Source: Clostridia bacterium (lineage in GTDB: Bacteria > Bacillota > Clostridia > Christensenellales > Borkfalkiaceae). Taken from it: a stretch of 64,000 nt of DNA. Location: assembly GCA_017621735.1 (NCBI GenBank), contig JAGASM010000036.1, positions 42,002 through 106,001 of the forward strand, written 5' to 3'. Of this stretch, positions 43,215-53,008 are shown piece after piece. A program made the position numbers and the translations under genes. How positions within the stretch are numbered: position 1 is the first letter of the stretch; every line of letters begins with the position of its first letter. The notes beneath the pieces were generated by a model, which had not been told where the DNA came from, made no database searches, and saw nothing but the letters and a program-made list of their open reading frames with translations.

Positions 43215-44210
43215 ATGAAAGAGCAAATCGGAAGGCCGAAAAAGAAGATCACGTTACACGAAGTCAATCGAAGAAAACGAATTGCAAAACTTTGCGTATT
43301 TCTTGCCTTGTTTTTCTTGGTTGCGGTCGTTGGAATTTTCTTTCCCTATCGTAGGTGGCTTCCCGCTTATCAATTTTCTCCGCGCACGGCGGGAGAATTG
43401 CGGGTACATTTTCTTGCAGTCGGGCAAGCCGATTGTTCTATCGTAGAATTCCCCGACGGGGAAGTGCTGGTCATTGACGGCGGGGACGGAACGTGGAAGG
43501 CGCGCAACCATTTATTTCGCTTTTTGAAAGGACTTGCGCCAACTGAACTTTCCCTTCTTGTAACGCGGGCGAGCATCGACCATTACGGCGGATTTGAAGA
43601 GATATTAAACAATTTTCCCGTGCAAACGCTCTATCTTCCCGCGCTTGCGGGCAACGAGGACGAATATTGGGCGATGGTTGCCGCGGCGGACGAAAACGGA
43701 TGCAAGACGGAGCGCGTGTCCCGATACGACGTTTTCGACCATCCTTCGGGCGCATATCTTTGCTGCATTTCTCCCTATTCGCGGGAGGAAACGGAGGAGG
43801 ACGAGGCGTCTACCGTACTCTTCTTTCAATATCAAGAGGTGAAAATTTTATTCGGTTCGGATATTCCGTCCAAACGGGAGAGAAAACTGTATTCGGAATA
43901 TCTGCTCGACGAGCATATTTTTGACAGCGGTGCGTTTCCCGTGCGCTTATCGGAGATCGACGTTTTGCGCGTTTCGAGAAACGGATCTTCCGCCGCGTCG
44001 TATGACGAATGGATCCAACTGCTCAAAGCGGAGTGTGCAATCGTATCGTGCGGGCGGGGAAATTCCTATCAAATGCCTCATTCTTCTGCAATGCAAACGC
44101 TAAAAGCGAGCGGCGCGGAAATTTACAGAACGGATGAACTTGGCGATATTACCGTCGCCATAAAGGGCGGAACGTATTCCGTCACGCATACACAACGGAG
44201 TGAATTATGA
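43215..44210 (+). CDS. ComEC-type MBL protein lacking metal ligands
   Basis: A 331-residue protein with one N-terminal membrane helix (about 25-44) and an extracellular ComEC/Rec2-like metallo-beta-lactamase domain. The fold is recognisable from HFLAVGQADCSIVEFPDG, VIDGGDGT, ILFGSDIP and AIVSCGRGNSYQMPH. The metal site is gone. The HxHxDH (or HxDxDH) motif reads TRASIDH, with Arg118 and Ser120 in place of two ligands, and the HHGS motif reads RNGS (255-258). It is probably a non-catalytic binding protein. No clear Shine-Dalgarno precedes the ATG. It overlaps aroC by 4 bp. Confidence 0.8.
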   Translation: MKEQIGRPKKKITLHEVNRRKRIAKLCVFLALFFLVAVVGIFFPYRRWLPAYQFSPRTAGELRVHFLAVGQADCSIVEFPDGEVLVIDGGDGTWKARNHLFRFLKGLAPTELSLLVTRASIDHYGGFEEILNNFPVQTLYLPALAGNEDEYWAMVAAADENGCKTERVSRYDVFDHPSGAYLCCISPYSREETEEDEASTVLFFQYQEVKILFGSDIPSKRERKLYSEYLLDEHIFDSGAFPVRLSEIDVLRVSRNGSSAASYDEWIQLLKAECAIVSCGRGNSYQMPHSSAMQTLKASGAEIYRTDELGDITVAIKGGTYSVTHTQRSEL

Positions 44211-45337
44211 AAATTACGACGTCAGGAGAATCTCACGGAAAGGGCTTATTTGCCATCATCGAAGGGTTGCCTTCTCACCTTGCGGTAGACATCGAAGCGA
44301 TCAACCGCGATCTTGCGTTGCGCCAAAGCGGGTACGGCAGGGGCGGACGGCAAAAAATTGAAACGGACAAGGTGGAAATTTTAACGGGCGTGCGGGACGG
44401 AAAAACGCTTGCAAGTCCTGTAACGCTTGCCGTTTTCAACGCCGATTACGAAAATTGGAAGGAATACATGGCGCCCGAGCACTGCAACGTCGAGGGACGG
44501 ACGGTAACGAAGGTGCGCCCCGGGCACGCCGATTTGACGGGCATGATCAAATACGGGCAGACGGACGCGCGCAATATTTTAGAGCGGTCTTCCGCGCGCG
44601 AAACGGCGATTCGCGTTGCCGTAGGTGCGCTTTGCCGTCAACTGCTTTCTTCTCTCGGGGTTGAAGTGAGCGGATACGTCAAAGAAATTTGCGGGGTAAA
44701 AGACGAGGGGGAATACACCTTTGAACAAATAAAAGGACGGCTTCCCGAACTCGGCATGGTGTCTTTTGACGCACAAAAACGCGCGATGGAAAAGATCGAC
44801 GGGTTAAAGGCGGACGGGGACACGTGCGGCGGAATGCTTGAAATTCGCGTGCGCGGATTAAAGAGCGGGTTTGGCAGTTGCATGACGTACGGACAAAAAC
44901 TCGACGCGCGCCTTTGTGCGGCGCTCATGAGCGTTCAGGCGATCAAGGGGGTAGAAGTCGGACTTGGATTGGGCGTTGCTTCGTTGAGCGGAAAGGACGT
45001 TCACGATGAAATTTTCTATGAAAATGCGGGCGGATTTTACCGCAAAACAAACCGTGCGGGCGGAATTGAAGGGGGGATGTCCAACGGGGAAGAACTCGTT
45101 CTCCGCGCGGCGATGAAGCCGATTCCAACCTTAATGCGCGGATTGAGCACGGTGGATTATCTTACCAAGCAAACGGTTAGGGCATCGACCGAGCGGAGCG
45201 ACGTATGCGCGATTACCGCGTGTGAAATTATTTTAGAGAGCGTCGTGTGTACGGAACTTTGCGCCGTAGTATTAGAGCGCTTGGGCGGGGACACGATGGA
45301 ACAAATCGTCGAACGGTACGGGAGGCTCCCGCAATGA
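44207..45337 (+). CDS. aroC: Chorismate synthase
   Basis: A 376-residue FMN-dependent enzyme for the last step of the shikimate pathway. Signatures are TSGESHGKGLFAIIEGLP, RQSGYGRGGRQ, ARETAIRVAVGAL and GGIEGGMSNGE. Its ATG overlaps the stop of the ComEC-like gene and its end overlaps aroB, so the genes are read as one unit. Confidence 0.97.
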   Translation: MKITTSGESHGKGLFAIIEGLPSHLAVDIEAINRDLALRQSGYGRGGRQKIETDKVEILTGVRDGKTLASPVTLAVFNADYENWKEYMAPEHCNVEGRTVTKVRPGHADLTGMIKYGQTDARNILERSSARETAIRVAVGALCRQLLSSLGVEVSGYVKEICGVKDEGEYTFEQIKGRLPELGMVSFDAQKRAMEKIDGLKADGDTCGGMLEIRVRGLKSGFGSCMTYGQKLDARLCAALMSVQAIKGVEVGLGLGVASLSGKDVHDEIFYENAGGFYRKTNRAGGIEGGMSNGEELVLRAAMKPIPTLMRGLSTVDYLTKQTVRASTERSDVCAITACEIILESVVCTELCAVVLERLGGDTMEQIVERYGRLPQ

Positions 45338-46395
45338 CGATTACTTTACGATTAAAAAAACAAGAGCGGGAAAGCAAGATCGTTTGCGGAAACGGTGTGT
45401 TTGAGCGGGAGTTCCCGCGCCTGATAAAAAGTTATCCGCAGGCGTTTGTCTTTACCGACGAAAACGTCGATGCGCTTTACGGGGACGTCATTCGTTCTCT
45501 TGCGCCCGACGTACCCGTGTACGCGATGAAAGCGGGGGAAGAAAACAAACAGCCTCATACGCTCATTGCGCTTTTGCAAAAGATGGCGGAAGCGGGGCTG
45601 CATAGAAAAGCATGCCTGTTTGCCGTCGGCGGCGGCGTCGTGGGGGATATCGGCGGACTTGCTGCGGCGCTGTATATGCGCGGAATCGATTGCGTACAAG
45701 TGCCGACCACCCTTCTTTCGCAAGTGGATTCTTCCGTCGGGGGGAAGACGGCGGTCGATTTGGATTGCTATAAAAACGTCGTGGGCGCGTTCCATCAACC
45801 GACGGCGGTGCTCGTCGACGGGACGTTTTTGCGCACCCTTCCCCGCCGTGAAATTGCGTGCGGCTTGGGGGAGATCATCAAGCACGGCGCGCTCAACGGG
45901 GAGTTGTTCGATCGACTGTATCAAAATAAAGAAAGGCTTTTCGACCTGTCCTTTCTTGATGAGATCGTGCCCTTAAACATTCGGCACAAAGCGAACGTCG
46001 TAGAGGCGGACGAGCGGGAAACGGGACTTCGTAAGTCGCTCAATCTCGGGCATACGACGGGACATGCGGTGGAACTCGTAGACGGAAAACTGTCGCACGG
46101 GGAGTACGTTTTGGTGGGAATGCGGTACGAGATGCGCCTTGCAAAGACGCGCGTTCCCTGTGATGAGGAATACTTGAATCGGTTGGATGAACTCATATTG
46201 TACGTACTCGAAAAAGGGCAAATGCCTTCTGTGAAGGAGGGGATTGCGTACGCAAAGTTGGACAAAAAGAACGAAGAAAACGGGACGATCGTCGTAACCG
46301 CGCCGACCAAGCGCGGGGAATACGCGTTGCTTCACCTTCCGTTTGCGGAATATGAATCGGAATTGCTGCGGTTAGAGGAGGCGTTTTCATGTTAA
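45334..46395 (+). CDS. aroB: 3-dehydroquinate synthase
   Basis: A 353-residue NAD- and metal-dependent enzyme. The NAD site is AVGGGVVGDIGGLAAALYMRG (partly quoted). VPTTLLSQVDSSVGGKT follows. Metal ligands are Glu in GLGEIIKHG and the His residues of LGHTTGHAVE and LSHGEYV. It overlaps aroC and aroE by 4 and 7 bp. Confidence 0.96.
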   Translation: MTITLRLKKQERESKIVCGNGVFEREFPRLIKSYPQAFVFTDENVDALYGDVIRSLAPDVPVYAMKAGEENKQPHTLIALLQKMAEAGLHRKACLFAVGGGVVGDIGGLAAALYMRGIDCVQVPTTLLSQVDSSVGGKTAVDLDCYKNVVGAFHQPTAVLVDGTFLRTLPRREIACGLGEIIKHGALNGELFDRLYQNKERLFDLSFLDEIVPLNIRHKANVVEADERETGLRKSLNLGHTTGHAVELVDGKLSHGEYVLVGMRYEMRLAKTRVPCDEEYLNRLDELILYVLEKGQMPSVKEGIAYAKLDKKNEENGTIVVTAPTKRGEYALLHLPFAEYESELLRLEEAFSC

Positions 46396-47222
46396 AACTT
46401 GCTGTCGTCGGAAAAGACGTTTCCCGTTCGCAAAGCCCGCAAATGCATGCGTTTATTTTAAGCCGCATGGGAAGCGAATGTGAGTATCAAACGGTTTCCA
46501 TTTCGCCCGAACAATTCTCTTCTCAAGTGCAGTCGCTTTTTTCTAAATACGACGCGTTCAACGTTACCATTCCGTTTAAGGGGGAAATTATTCCCTATTT
46601 ACAAAAGGTATGCGGCGACGCGGACGTGTTCGGTGCGGTCAATACGGTAACTTGCAAAAATCGCTACGGATACAATACGGATGGATTTGGGTTTTTGCTC
46701 ATGCTTACCAACGCGGGGGTGCAACTGAACGGGAAGACGGCGCTCGTGCTCGGTGCGGGCGGCGCGGGGAGAAGTTGCATCAAAAAATTGCTTGACGCGG
46801 GCGCGGAAGTGTTTGCTTTTGAACGGGACAAGGCGCGGCTTCTTGCGGTGCACGACGAGTTTGGCGCGTTTACGCCTCTGTTTGAAGTGCCGATGCGTTC
46901 GTTTGATTTGATCGTTAACTGTACGGGAATCGGAATGCACAACACGGAAGGGCAAACGCCGACCGTAACTTGGGAAGGCGGAGAGGCGTCCCCCGTGGAC
47001 GAACGGATTCTTTCCCGTTGCGAATGCGCGGTAGATTTAATTTACGTGCCCGAGCAGTCTGAATTTTTGCGGATTGCCGCCTCTTGCGGAAAACAAACGG
47101 TAAACGGCGGGGCAATGCTCTTTTATCAAGCGTATATGGCGGACTGCATTTATTTAGGGAAAGAGCCTTCCGACGAGGAGGCGAAAAAACTTTGGGAAGA
47201 ATACAGAGGAGAAAAGATATGA
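46389..47222 (+). CDS. aroE: Shikimate dehydrogenase
   Basis: A 277-residue NADP-dependent enzyme. Substrate-site motifs are SRSQSPQMHAF, NVTIPFKGEI (catalytic Lys) and GYNTDGFGF (Asp). The nucleotide fold is VLGAGGAGRSCIKKLLD. NGGAMLFYQAY closes the site. It overlaps aroB and aroQ. Confidence 0.96.
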   Translation: MLKLAVVGKDVSRSQSPQMHAFILSRMGSECEYQTVSISPEQFSSQVQSLFSKYDAFNVTIPFKGEIIPYLQKVCGDADVFGAVNTVTCKNRYGYNTDGFGFLLMLTNAGVQLNGKTALVLGAGGAGRSCIKKLLDAGAEVFAFERDKARLLAVHDEFGAFTPLFEVPMRSFDLIVNCTGIGMHNTEGQTPTVTWEGGEASPVDERILSRCECAVDLIYVPEQSEFLRIAASCGKQTVNGGAMLFYQAYMADCIYLGKEPSDEEAKKLWEEYRGEKI

Positions 47223-47641
47223 AATTTCTTGTCATCAACGGCGTGAACTTAAACATGACGGGCAAACGCGAACCGTCCGTGTACGGCGTGCGTACGCTCG
47301 ACGATATCAATGCCGACTTGCGCGCGTTTTGTTTGAAAAACGGCGACGAGGTAGATTTTTATCAAAGCAATATCGAAGGGGAATTGTGCGAACGCACTCA
47401 TAAAGCGGAGGGGGAATACGACGGAATCGTACTCAACGCGGGGGCGTTTACGCATTATTCGATTGCCATTCGCGACGCCATTTCGTCCGTTACCGTTCCC
47501 GTTGTAGAAGTGCATATGTCCAACGTTTTCGCGCGGGAAGAATTCCGCCACACTTCCCTTTTGACGGCGGTTTGCAAAGGGGAAATTCTTGGCTTTGGCG
47601 AAAACAGTTATAAACTTGCTTTGGAGAGTTTTCGGTTATGA
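47219..47641 (+). CDS. aroQ: Type II 3-dehydroquinate dehydratase
   Basis: A 140-residue type II dehydroquinase. It has NGVNLNMTGKREPSVYG (catalytic Tyr), FYQSNIEGEL, LNAGAFTHYSIAIRDA and VEVHMSNVFAREEFRH. The ATG at 47219 overlaps the aroE stop and gives the standard N-terminus. Confidence 0.96.
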   Translation: MKFLVINGVNLNMTGKREPSVYGVRTLDDINADLRAFCLKNGDEVDFYQSNIEGELCERTHKAEGEYDGIVLNAGAFTHYSIAIRDAISSVTVPVVEVHMSNVFAREEFRHTSLLTAVCKGEILGFGENSYKLALESFRL

Positions 47642-48144
47642 ACATCGTTCTTTGCGGTATGATGGGAGTGGGGAAATCGAGCGTTGGCATTCGCATTGCC
47701 GAAAAGACGGGGCGCCGTTGGTATGATACTGACGTCATCATCAGCGGACGCCACGGAAAAATTTCCGACATCTTCGAGTTTTACGGCGAGGCGCATTTCC
47801 GCGCGTTGGAAACGGAAATCGTGCGCGAACTTGTTTGCTCCGACCATCTCGTCATTTCGACGGGCGGCGGACTTATTTTGAAAGCGGAAAACAGTGGCAT
47901 GCTCAAAGAAAACGGAAAGATTTTTTTCTTGCGAGCAAACGTGGAAACGCTTCTTTCCCGCGTACTTGGTGATGATACGCGCCCGCTTTTGCGCGATTCG
48001 GGCAAGACGGAAGACACGCTCAAACGCCTTTTGAGAGAGCGTACGCCTATTTACGAACAGGTGTCGGACTTCATCGTCGATACGGATCATAAGACGGTGG
48101 AAGAGGTCGCCGATGAAATTATCGCGCTGGCGGAGGGAATATGA
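47638..48144 (+). CDS. aroK: Shikimate kinase
   Basis: A 168-residue P-loop kinase. It has GMMGVGKSSVG (Walker A), the shikimate-binding YDTDVIISGRHG and FRALETEIV, and ISTGGGLIL. It overlaps aroQ and the following SDR gene by 4 bp each. Confidence 0.95.
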   Translation: MNIVLCGMMGVGKSSVGIRIAEKTGRRWYDTDVIISGRHGKISDIFEFYGEAHFRALETEIVRELVCSDHLVISTGGGLILKAENSGMLKENGKIFFLRANVETLLSRVLGDDTRPLLRDSGKTEDTLKRLLRERTPIYEQVSDFIVDTDHKTVEEVADEIIALAEGI

Positions 48145-48836
48145 AACGGGTACTCGTAACGGGTGGAACGCGCGGAATCGGGCTTGCCGTTTGCCGAGCG
48201 TTTTTACAAAGAGGATATCGCGTTACGGCGACGTATGCGCATAGCGAAGCGGATGCGGAAGAGGCGAGAGGGCAACTTCCCGAGGTTTCGTTTGTTAGGG
48301 CGGACGTATCGCGCGAAGAGGACGTGCGCCCCCTCTTTGAAACGCCGTTTGACGTCGTTATAAACAATGCGGGCGTTTGCTTTTTTAAGCAGGTGCAGGA
48401 CGTTTCGTTGAAGGAATGGGACGAGGTGTTTTCCGTCAATGCAACGGGGACGTTTCTCTGCTGTAAGCACGCCGTAAAGGGAATGCTCCGCATAGGGAGC
48501 GGTGCGATCGTCAACCTTTCTTCCGTTTGGGGAGAAGTGGGCGGAAGTTGCGAAAGCGTTTATTCAGCGAGCAAGGGCGCGGTGATTGCGTTTACCAAGG
48601 CGCTGGCAAAGGAACTTGCGCCGAGTCATATAACCGTAAACTGCGTGAGCCCGGGAGTTATCGATACGTCGATGAACGCCCGTTTTTCGGCGGAAGAAAA
48701 AAAAGCGCTTGCCGAGGAAATTCCGCTTGGAAGAATGGGAAGCGCGGAAGAGGTTGCGCAGGCGGTGGTGTTTCTTGCGGAAAATAAATACGTTACGGGA
48801 CAAACGTTGCGCGTAGACGGCGGGTTTTGTTCGTAA
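48141..48836 (+). CDS. Short-chain dehydrogenase, FabG-like
   Basis: A 231-residue SDR. The cofactor motif is TGGTRGIG, then NNAG, the catalytic Ser in NLSSVWG, and YSASK (YxxxK). The C-terminus is the FabG-type TGQTLRVDGG. FabG (3-oxoacyl-ACP reductase) is the closest well-known relative. Its place as last gene of a shikimate operon, translationally coupled to aroK, could point to another ketoreductase role. The last eight codons are duplicated 92 bp downstream. Confidence 0.88.
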   Translation: MKRVLVTGGTRGIGLAVCRAFLQRGYRVTATYAHSEADAEEARGQLPEVSFVRADVSREEDVRPLFETPFDVVINNAGVCFFKQVQDVSLKEWDEVFSVNATGTFLCCKHAVKGMLRIGSGAIVNLSSVWGEVGGSCESVYSASKGAVIAFTKALAKELAPSHITVNCVSPGVIDTSMNARFSAEEKKALAEEIPLGRMGSAEEVAQAVVFLAENKYVTGQTLRVDGGFCS

Positions 48837-48985
48837 ACGAATGTGTGCCTGAACGCGTAAAATCTAGCGGCGCGCGCGTTTGCAATGAGTGCGATACGTT
48901 GCGCGTAGACGGCGGGTTTTGTTCGTAAACGAATGTGTGCCTGAACGCGCAAAATTTAGTGGCGCGCGTGTTTGCAATGAGGCAT
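48803..48985. repeat. 92-bp tandem duplication carrying the SDR 3' end
   Basis: CGTTGCGCGTAGACGGCGGG starts at 48805 and 48897. TTTTGTTCGTAAACGAATGT and GTGCCTGAACGCG follow in both. The second copy keeps the frame and stop of the last eight codons but has no gene in front. In 48837-49180 the remainder is the terminator and AT-rich DNA without a convincing promoter. Confidence 0.93.
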
Positions 48986-48991
48986 GATAAC

Positions 48992-49029
48992 AAAGACTTC
49001 TTTTTGAAAAGAGGTCTTTTCTTTTTTTT
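48992..49029 (+). terminator. Intrinsic terminator of the shikimate operon
   Basis: AAAGAC-TTCTTTT pairs with AAAAGA-GGTCTTT, followed by CTTTTTTTT. Confidence 0.85.
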
Positions 49030-49180
49030 AGGGTTTTTCGCAGTCATTTTTACCGATTTGATGGAGTGCGTTGGAGAAACTTCTCGTTCTTTGCAAAAAA
49101 AGCATAAATTTTTTTAATTTTTTTCAAAAAAGTTTATAAAAAAAGAGGAGAAACGGGCGTTTTCGTCGAATAATAGGGTG

Positions 49181-50170
49181 ATGAAAGAAAAGACTTACGA
49201 AAAAGAGAAAATGTTTTTATCGCCGTACGCGAAAAAATCGTCGGAGAGCGCGGGAAGAGAACGGGAAGAGTCCGCTTGCGGAATGCGCACCGACTTTCAA
49301 AGAGATCGCGATCGGATCATTTATTCCAAAGCGTTCCTGCGTTTGAAAAATAAGACGCAGGTCTTTTTCGCGCCCGACGGCGACCATTACATTACCCGTT
49401 TGACGCACACGCTCGACGTAAGTCAAATTGCGCGTTCGCTTGCGCGGTGCCTTTCCCTCAATGAAGATTTGGCGGAGGCGATTGCGCTCGGGCACGATTT
49501 GGGACATACTCCTTTCGGGCACATCGGCGAGCGGGTGCTTGCAAAACTTTCCCCCGAAGGATTCCGCCACAGCGAGCAGTCGTTGCGCGTTGTGGACGTC
49601 TTGGAAAAGGACGGGAAGGGGTTAAACCTTACCTTTGAGGTGCGCGACGGCATCGTTCACCATACGAAGAGCGGAAATCCTTCCACGCTGGAAGGGGTTG
49701 CCGTGTCCCTTGCCGACCGCATTGCATACATCAATCACGATATTGAGGACGCCATTCGCGCGGGATATCTTTCGGAAGAAGAGTTGCCCGCGGACGCCGT
49801 AGAGGTATTCGGGCGGGACACGAGCGAGCGTATCAATACCGCTATTTTGGATATTTACACGGAAAGTTGCGGCAAACCTTACGTGCGCATGTCGGAAGAA
49901 CGGCAAAAAGCGCTCGACACCTTGCGCGCGTTCATGTTTGAACGGGTATATGAGCGGGCGAATAAACTCATTCAAGAAAGTGCGGAGCGCATGTTAAACG
50001 AGTTATATACATATTTCTACGGACACCCCGAACATCTTCCGCCCCTTTACCGCACGGTATGGGAAAAGGAAGGGGGAAACCGTGCCGTTTGCGATTATAT
50101 TTCTTCTATGACGGACAAGTATGCGATCTCCGTATTCCGCACGTTGTTCGTCCCGAAGGAGGGGATATGA
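49181..50170 (+). CDS. dgt: Deoxyguanosinetriphosphate triphosphohydrolase-like HD protein
   Basis: A 329-residue HD-domain dNTPase. It has RTDFQRDRDRIIYSKAFLRL, KTQVF, RLTHTLDVSQIARSLAR and the metal motif ALGHDLGHTPFGH. SLADRIAYINHDIEDA follows. The family splits dNTPs to deoxynucleoside and triphosphate. The start is uncertain: ATG 49181 has AGGGTG directly before it, and ATG 49211 is an alternative with a weak site. It overlaps dnaG by 4 bp, the common Clostridia arrangement. Confidence 0.92.
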   Translation: MKEKTYEKEKMFLSPYAKKSSESAGREREESACGMRTDFQRDRDRIIYSKAFLRLKNKTQVFFAPDGDHYITRLTHTLDVSQIARSLARCLSLNEDLAEAIALGHDLGHTPFGHIGERVLAKLSPEGFRHSEQSLRVVDVLEKDGKGLNLTFEVRDGIVHHTKSGNPSTLEGVAVSLADRIAYINHDIEDAIRAGYLSEEELPADAVEVFGRDTSERINTAILDIYTESCGKPYVRMSEERQKALDTLRAFMFERVYERANKLIQESAERMLNELYTYFYGHPEHLPPLYRTVWEKEGGNRAVCDYISSMTDKYAISVFRTLFVPKEGI

Positions 50171-51936
50171 GAGAAGATTACACGCAATTTTTGCGGACGC
50201 TGAAATCAAAAAACGATATTGTTGAGGTGATCGCCTCTTACGTCCGCCTTGACAGAAAGGGGTATAACTACTGGGCTTGCTGTCCCTTCCATCATGAAAA
50301 AACGCCCTCCTTTTCCGTCAATGCGGTGGACGGGTTTTATCATTGTTTCGGATGCGGGGTATCGGGCGACGTCATTCGGTTCGTGCAGGAATACGAGAAC
50401 GTCGAGTTCCCGCAAGCGGTGGAAATTTTGGCAAAGCGCGCGGGGCTTGAAATTCCCGCTTACGACGAAGCGGCGAGTGAGCGCACCGCCGAATTAAAGA
50501 AAAAGAAGGACACCTACCTCAAAATCATGCATCTTTCCGCAAAATTTTACCTCTCGAATTTGTATTCGGGGCGGGCGGATGCGTACCTCGAATATTTACA
50601 AGGGAGAAAAATTGCCCCTACGACGATCAAGAAGTTTGGGCTTGGCGCGTCGTTCGACTTTACGTCGCTTCCCTCTTTCTTGCTCGATAACGGGTTTTCT
50701 CCGCAGGACATCGTCGATAGCGGCGCGTGCGTACGGACGGACGACAACCGACTCATCGACGCGGAGGGGGGACGGTTGATTTTCCCTATCATCAACCATA
50801 TGGACGAAGTCGTCGCGTTCGGCGGGCGCGTCATGGAAAAGACGGATCGCGCAAAGTATAAAAACACGCGCGAAACGATGATCTTCAATAAGAGCAAAAA
50901 CTTATACAACGTCAACCTCGTCAAAAAGGAAAAAAGGGCAGGTGCGCTTTCTTCCGTCATTATGGTAGAAGGATACATGGATACCATCTCCCTCTATCAA
51001 GCGGGGTTTAAGAACGTCGTTGCGAGCATGGGGACGTCCCTCACCAAGGAGCAGGCGCGCCTGTGCAAACGGTATTCGGAGAACGTCTTTATCAGTTACG
51101 ACGGCGACTTCGCCGGACAAAAGGCGAACTTGCGCGGGCTTGACATTATGAAAGACGAAGGGCTGCGCGTGCGCGTCGTACCGATGCCCGAAGGGCTTGA
51201 TCCGGACGACGTCATCAAACGAATGGGGGCGGAAGGTTATCGCGAGTGCTTAGACAATGCGATGCCCCTCATCGACTTCCGCGTTTTGGCGGCGAGGAGA
51301 AAGTACGACCTTTCGCGGACGGATGAAAGACGCGATTTTGTCAAAGAGGCGCTTTCTATCATTCGCGAATCGGAGAGCGCGACGGAACGGGAAGAACTTG
51401 TTCGCAAACTTTCTATTACGACCGATTTTAGTTATTCTTCCCTCATGCGCGATTTGGAAAACGCAAAGCCGACAAAGAGCGAAACGCCGAGTGCGGCTTT
51501 CCCGAGGGAGGACAATGCGGACAGAGAGCGCAAAGCGGCGCGGTTTATCTTGGCGGCGTGCTTGCTCAATCGCGACTATGCAAGCGACTTTGATCCGACT
51601 ACGCTTTGTTTGGAAGAGGAAGAACACCGCGTCATTGCCGAGTATATAAAAGAGAGCAGACAAGAAGGGCGCGTTCGTCCAAGCGGATTGTTTGAAATCA
51701 TGGAAGCGGACGGGGAACTTGCGGAGATCCTCAACTTGGACTTTGGGGACAATCTAGACGGAGAACGGGCGGAGCGTTTTTTCCGCGACAGCATCAAAAC
51801 GATGGAAAGAAAGGCGCTGGGCATTCAAATTTCCCGCTTGAACGAGCGGTATATACAGACGGAGTCTTTGGAAGAAAGGCGACAAATCGCCTTGGAACTC
51901 AACGAAATGACAAAAAAATTGAGAAACGTCAGATAA
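50167..51936 (+). CDS. dnaG: DNA primase
   Basis: A 589-residue primase. The zinc-binding domain is [13 protein letters not shown] with FHCFGCG-like [11 protein letters not shown]. The RNA polymerase core and TOPRIM domain has [17 protein letters not shown] and [12 protein letters not shown] (Asp metal ligands). The C-terminal helicase-binding region is divergent, as is usual. The ATG at 50167 overlaps the dgt stop, with AAGGAGG upstream. It is 16 bp before rpoD in the classical macromolecular synthesis operon. Confidence 0.96.
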   Translation: MREDYTQFLRTLKSKNDIVEVIASYVRLDRKGYNYWACCPFHHEKTPSFSVNAVDGFYHCFGCGVSGDVIRFVQEYENVEFPQAVEILAKRAGLEIPAYDEAASERTAELKKKKDTYLKIMHLSAKFYLSNLYSGRADAYLEYLQGRKIAPTTIKKFGLGASFDFTSLPSFLLDNGFSPQDIVDSGACVRTDDNRLIDAEGGRLIFPIINHMDEVVAFGGRVMEKTDRAKYKNTRETMIFNKSKNLYNVNLVKKEKRAGALSSVIMVEGYMDTISLYQAGFKNVVASMGTSLTKEQARLCKRYSENVFISYDGDFAGQKANLRGLDIMKDEGLRVRVVPMPEGLDPDDVIKRMGAEGYRECLDNAMPLIDFRVLAARRKYDLSRTDERRDFVKEALSIIRESESATEREELVRKLSITTDFSYSSLMRDLENAKPTKSETPSAAFPREDNADRERKAARFILAACLLNRDYASDFDPTTLCLEEEEHRVIAEYIKESRQEGRVRPSGLFEIMEADGELAEILNLDFGDNLDGERAERFFRDSIKTMERKALGIQISRLNERYIQTESLEERRQIALELNEMTKKLRNVR

Positions 51937-51952
51937 GACGGAGGATGAAATT

Positions 51953-53008
51953 ATGACGGTAACCGAACAAAAATTAACCGAACTCATCGATGCGATTGCG
52001 GCAAGTTATAAGATGAAGGGGAGTATTTCTACCAACGCCCTTTGCGATGCGTTGGAAAAGTACGACTTAACGCCTGCGCAAATCGAGCAGGTGTACAAGC
52101 TTCTTCCCGAAGCGGGCATTCAAATTTTCGACGAGGACGAACGCGACCGCGAACTCTTTGAGCAAGCGCTTTCCGATATCGGACTTGACGATCCCGTAAA
52201 GATGTACTTAAAGGACATCGGTCGGGTGCCTCTTCTTTCCGGAGATGAAGAAATCGACCTTGCGCGCCGCATGCAAGAAGGGGATGAGGCGGCGAAGCGC
52301 CGTTTGTCGGAGGCAAACTTGCGCCTTGTCGTGTCCATTGCAAAGCGGTACGTCGGGCGGGGAATGCTCTTCCTCGATTTGATTCAAGAGGGAAACCTCG
52401 GCTTGATGAAAGCGGTGGAAAAATTCGACTATCAAAAGGGATTTAAGTTTTCTACGTACGCAACGTGGTGGATCCGTCAGTCAATTACGCGTGCCATCGC
52501 CGACCAAGCGCGTACCATTCGTATTCCCGTTCACATGGTGGAAACGATCAACAAACTCACGCGTGTTTCCCGTATGCTTTTGCAAGAAAAGGGGAGGGAG
52601 CCTACGCCCGAAGAAATTGCGGAGGCAATGGGCGTTCCCGTAGAGCGCGTGCGCGAAATTCAAAAAATCGCGCAAGATCCCGTTTCTCTTGAAACGCCGA
52701 TCGGCGAAGAAGAAGATTCCCACCTCGGCGACTTTATCGAGGACGATAAAACGCAAACGCCCGGGGACTCCGTCGCGTTCATCATGCTCAAAGAGCAACT
52801 GTTGCACGTGCTCGATTCGCTTACCCCGCGCGAAGAAAAGGTACTTCGCTTGCGTTACGGAATCGACGACGGAAAACCCCGTACGCTCGAAGAAGTAGGC
52901 AGAGAATTTAACGTTACGCGTGAGCGTATCCGTCAAATCGAAGCAAAGGCGCTCCGTAAGTTGCGCCATCCGAGCCGCAGTAAAAAATTGCGCGATTTCC
53001 TCGATTGA
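51953..53008 (+). CDS. rpoD: Primary sigma factor (SigA/RpoD)
   Basis: A 351-residue sigma-70 factor. A short region 1.1 is followed by region 1.2 ([16 protein letters not shown]), region 2 ([25 protein letters not shown] with the -10 contacts), region 3, and region 4 ([35 protein letters not shown]). The short Firmicutes form is typical. CGGAGGA precedes the ATG. It matches the TTGACA/TATAAT promoters seen throughout the window. Confidence 0.97.
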   Translation: MTVTEQKLTELIDAIAASYKMKGSISTNALCDALEKYDLTPAQIEQVYKLLPEAGIQIFDEDERDRELFEQALSDIGLDDPVKMYLKDIGRVPLLSGDEEIDLARRMQEGDEAAKRRLSEANLRLVVSIAKRYVGRGMLFLDLIQEGNLGLMKAVEKFDYQKGFKFSTYATWWIRQSITRAIADQARTIRIPVHMVETINKLTRVSRMLLQEKGREPTPEEIAEAMGVPVERVREIQKIAQDPVSLETPIGEEEDSHLGDFIEDDKTQTPGDSVAFIMLKEQLLHVLDSLTPREEKVLRLRYGIDDGKPRTLEEVGREFNVTRERIRQIEAKALRKLRHPSRSKKLRDFLD

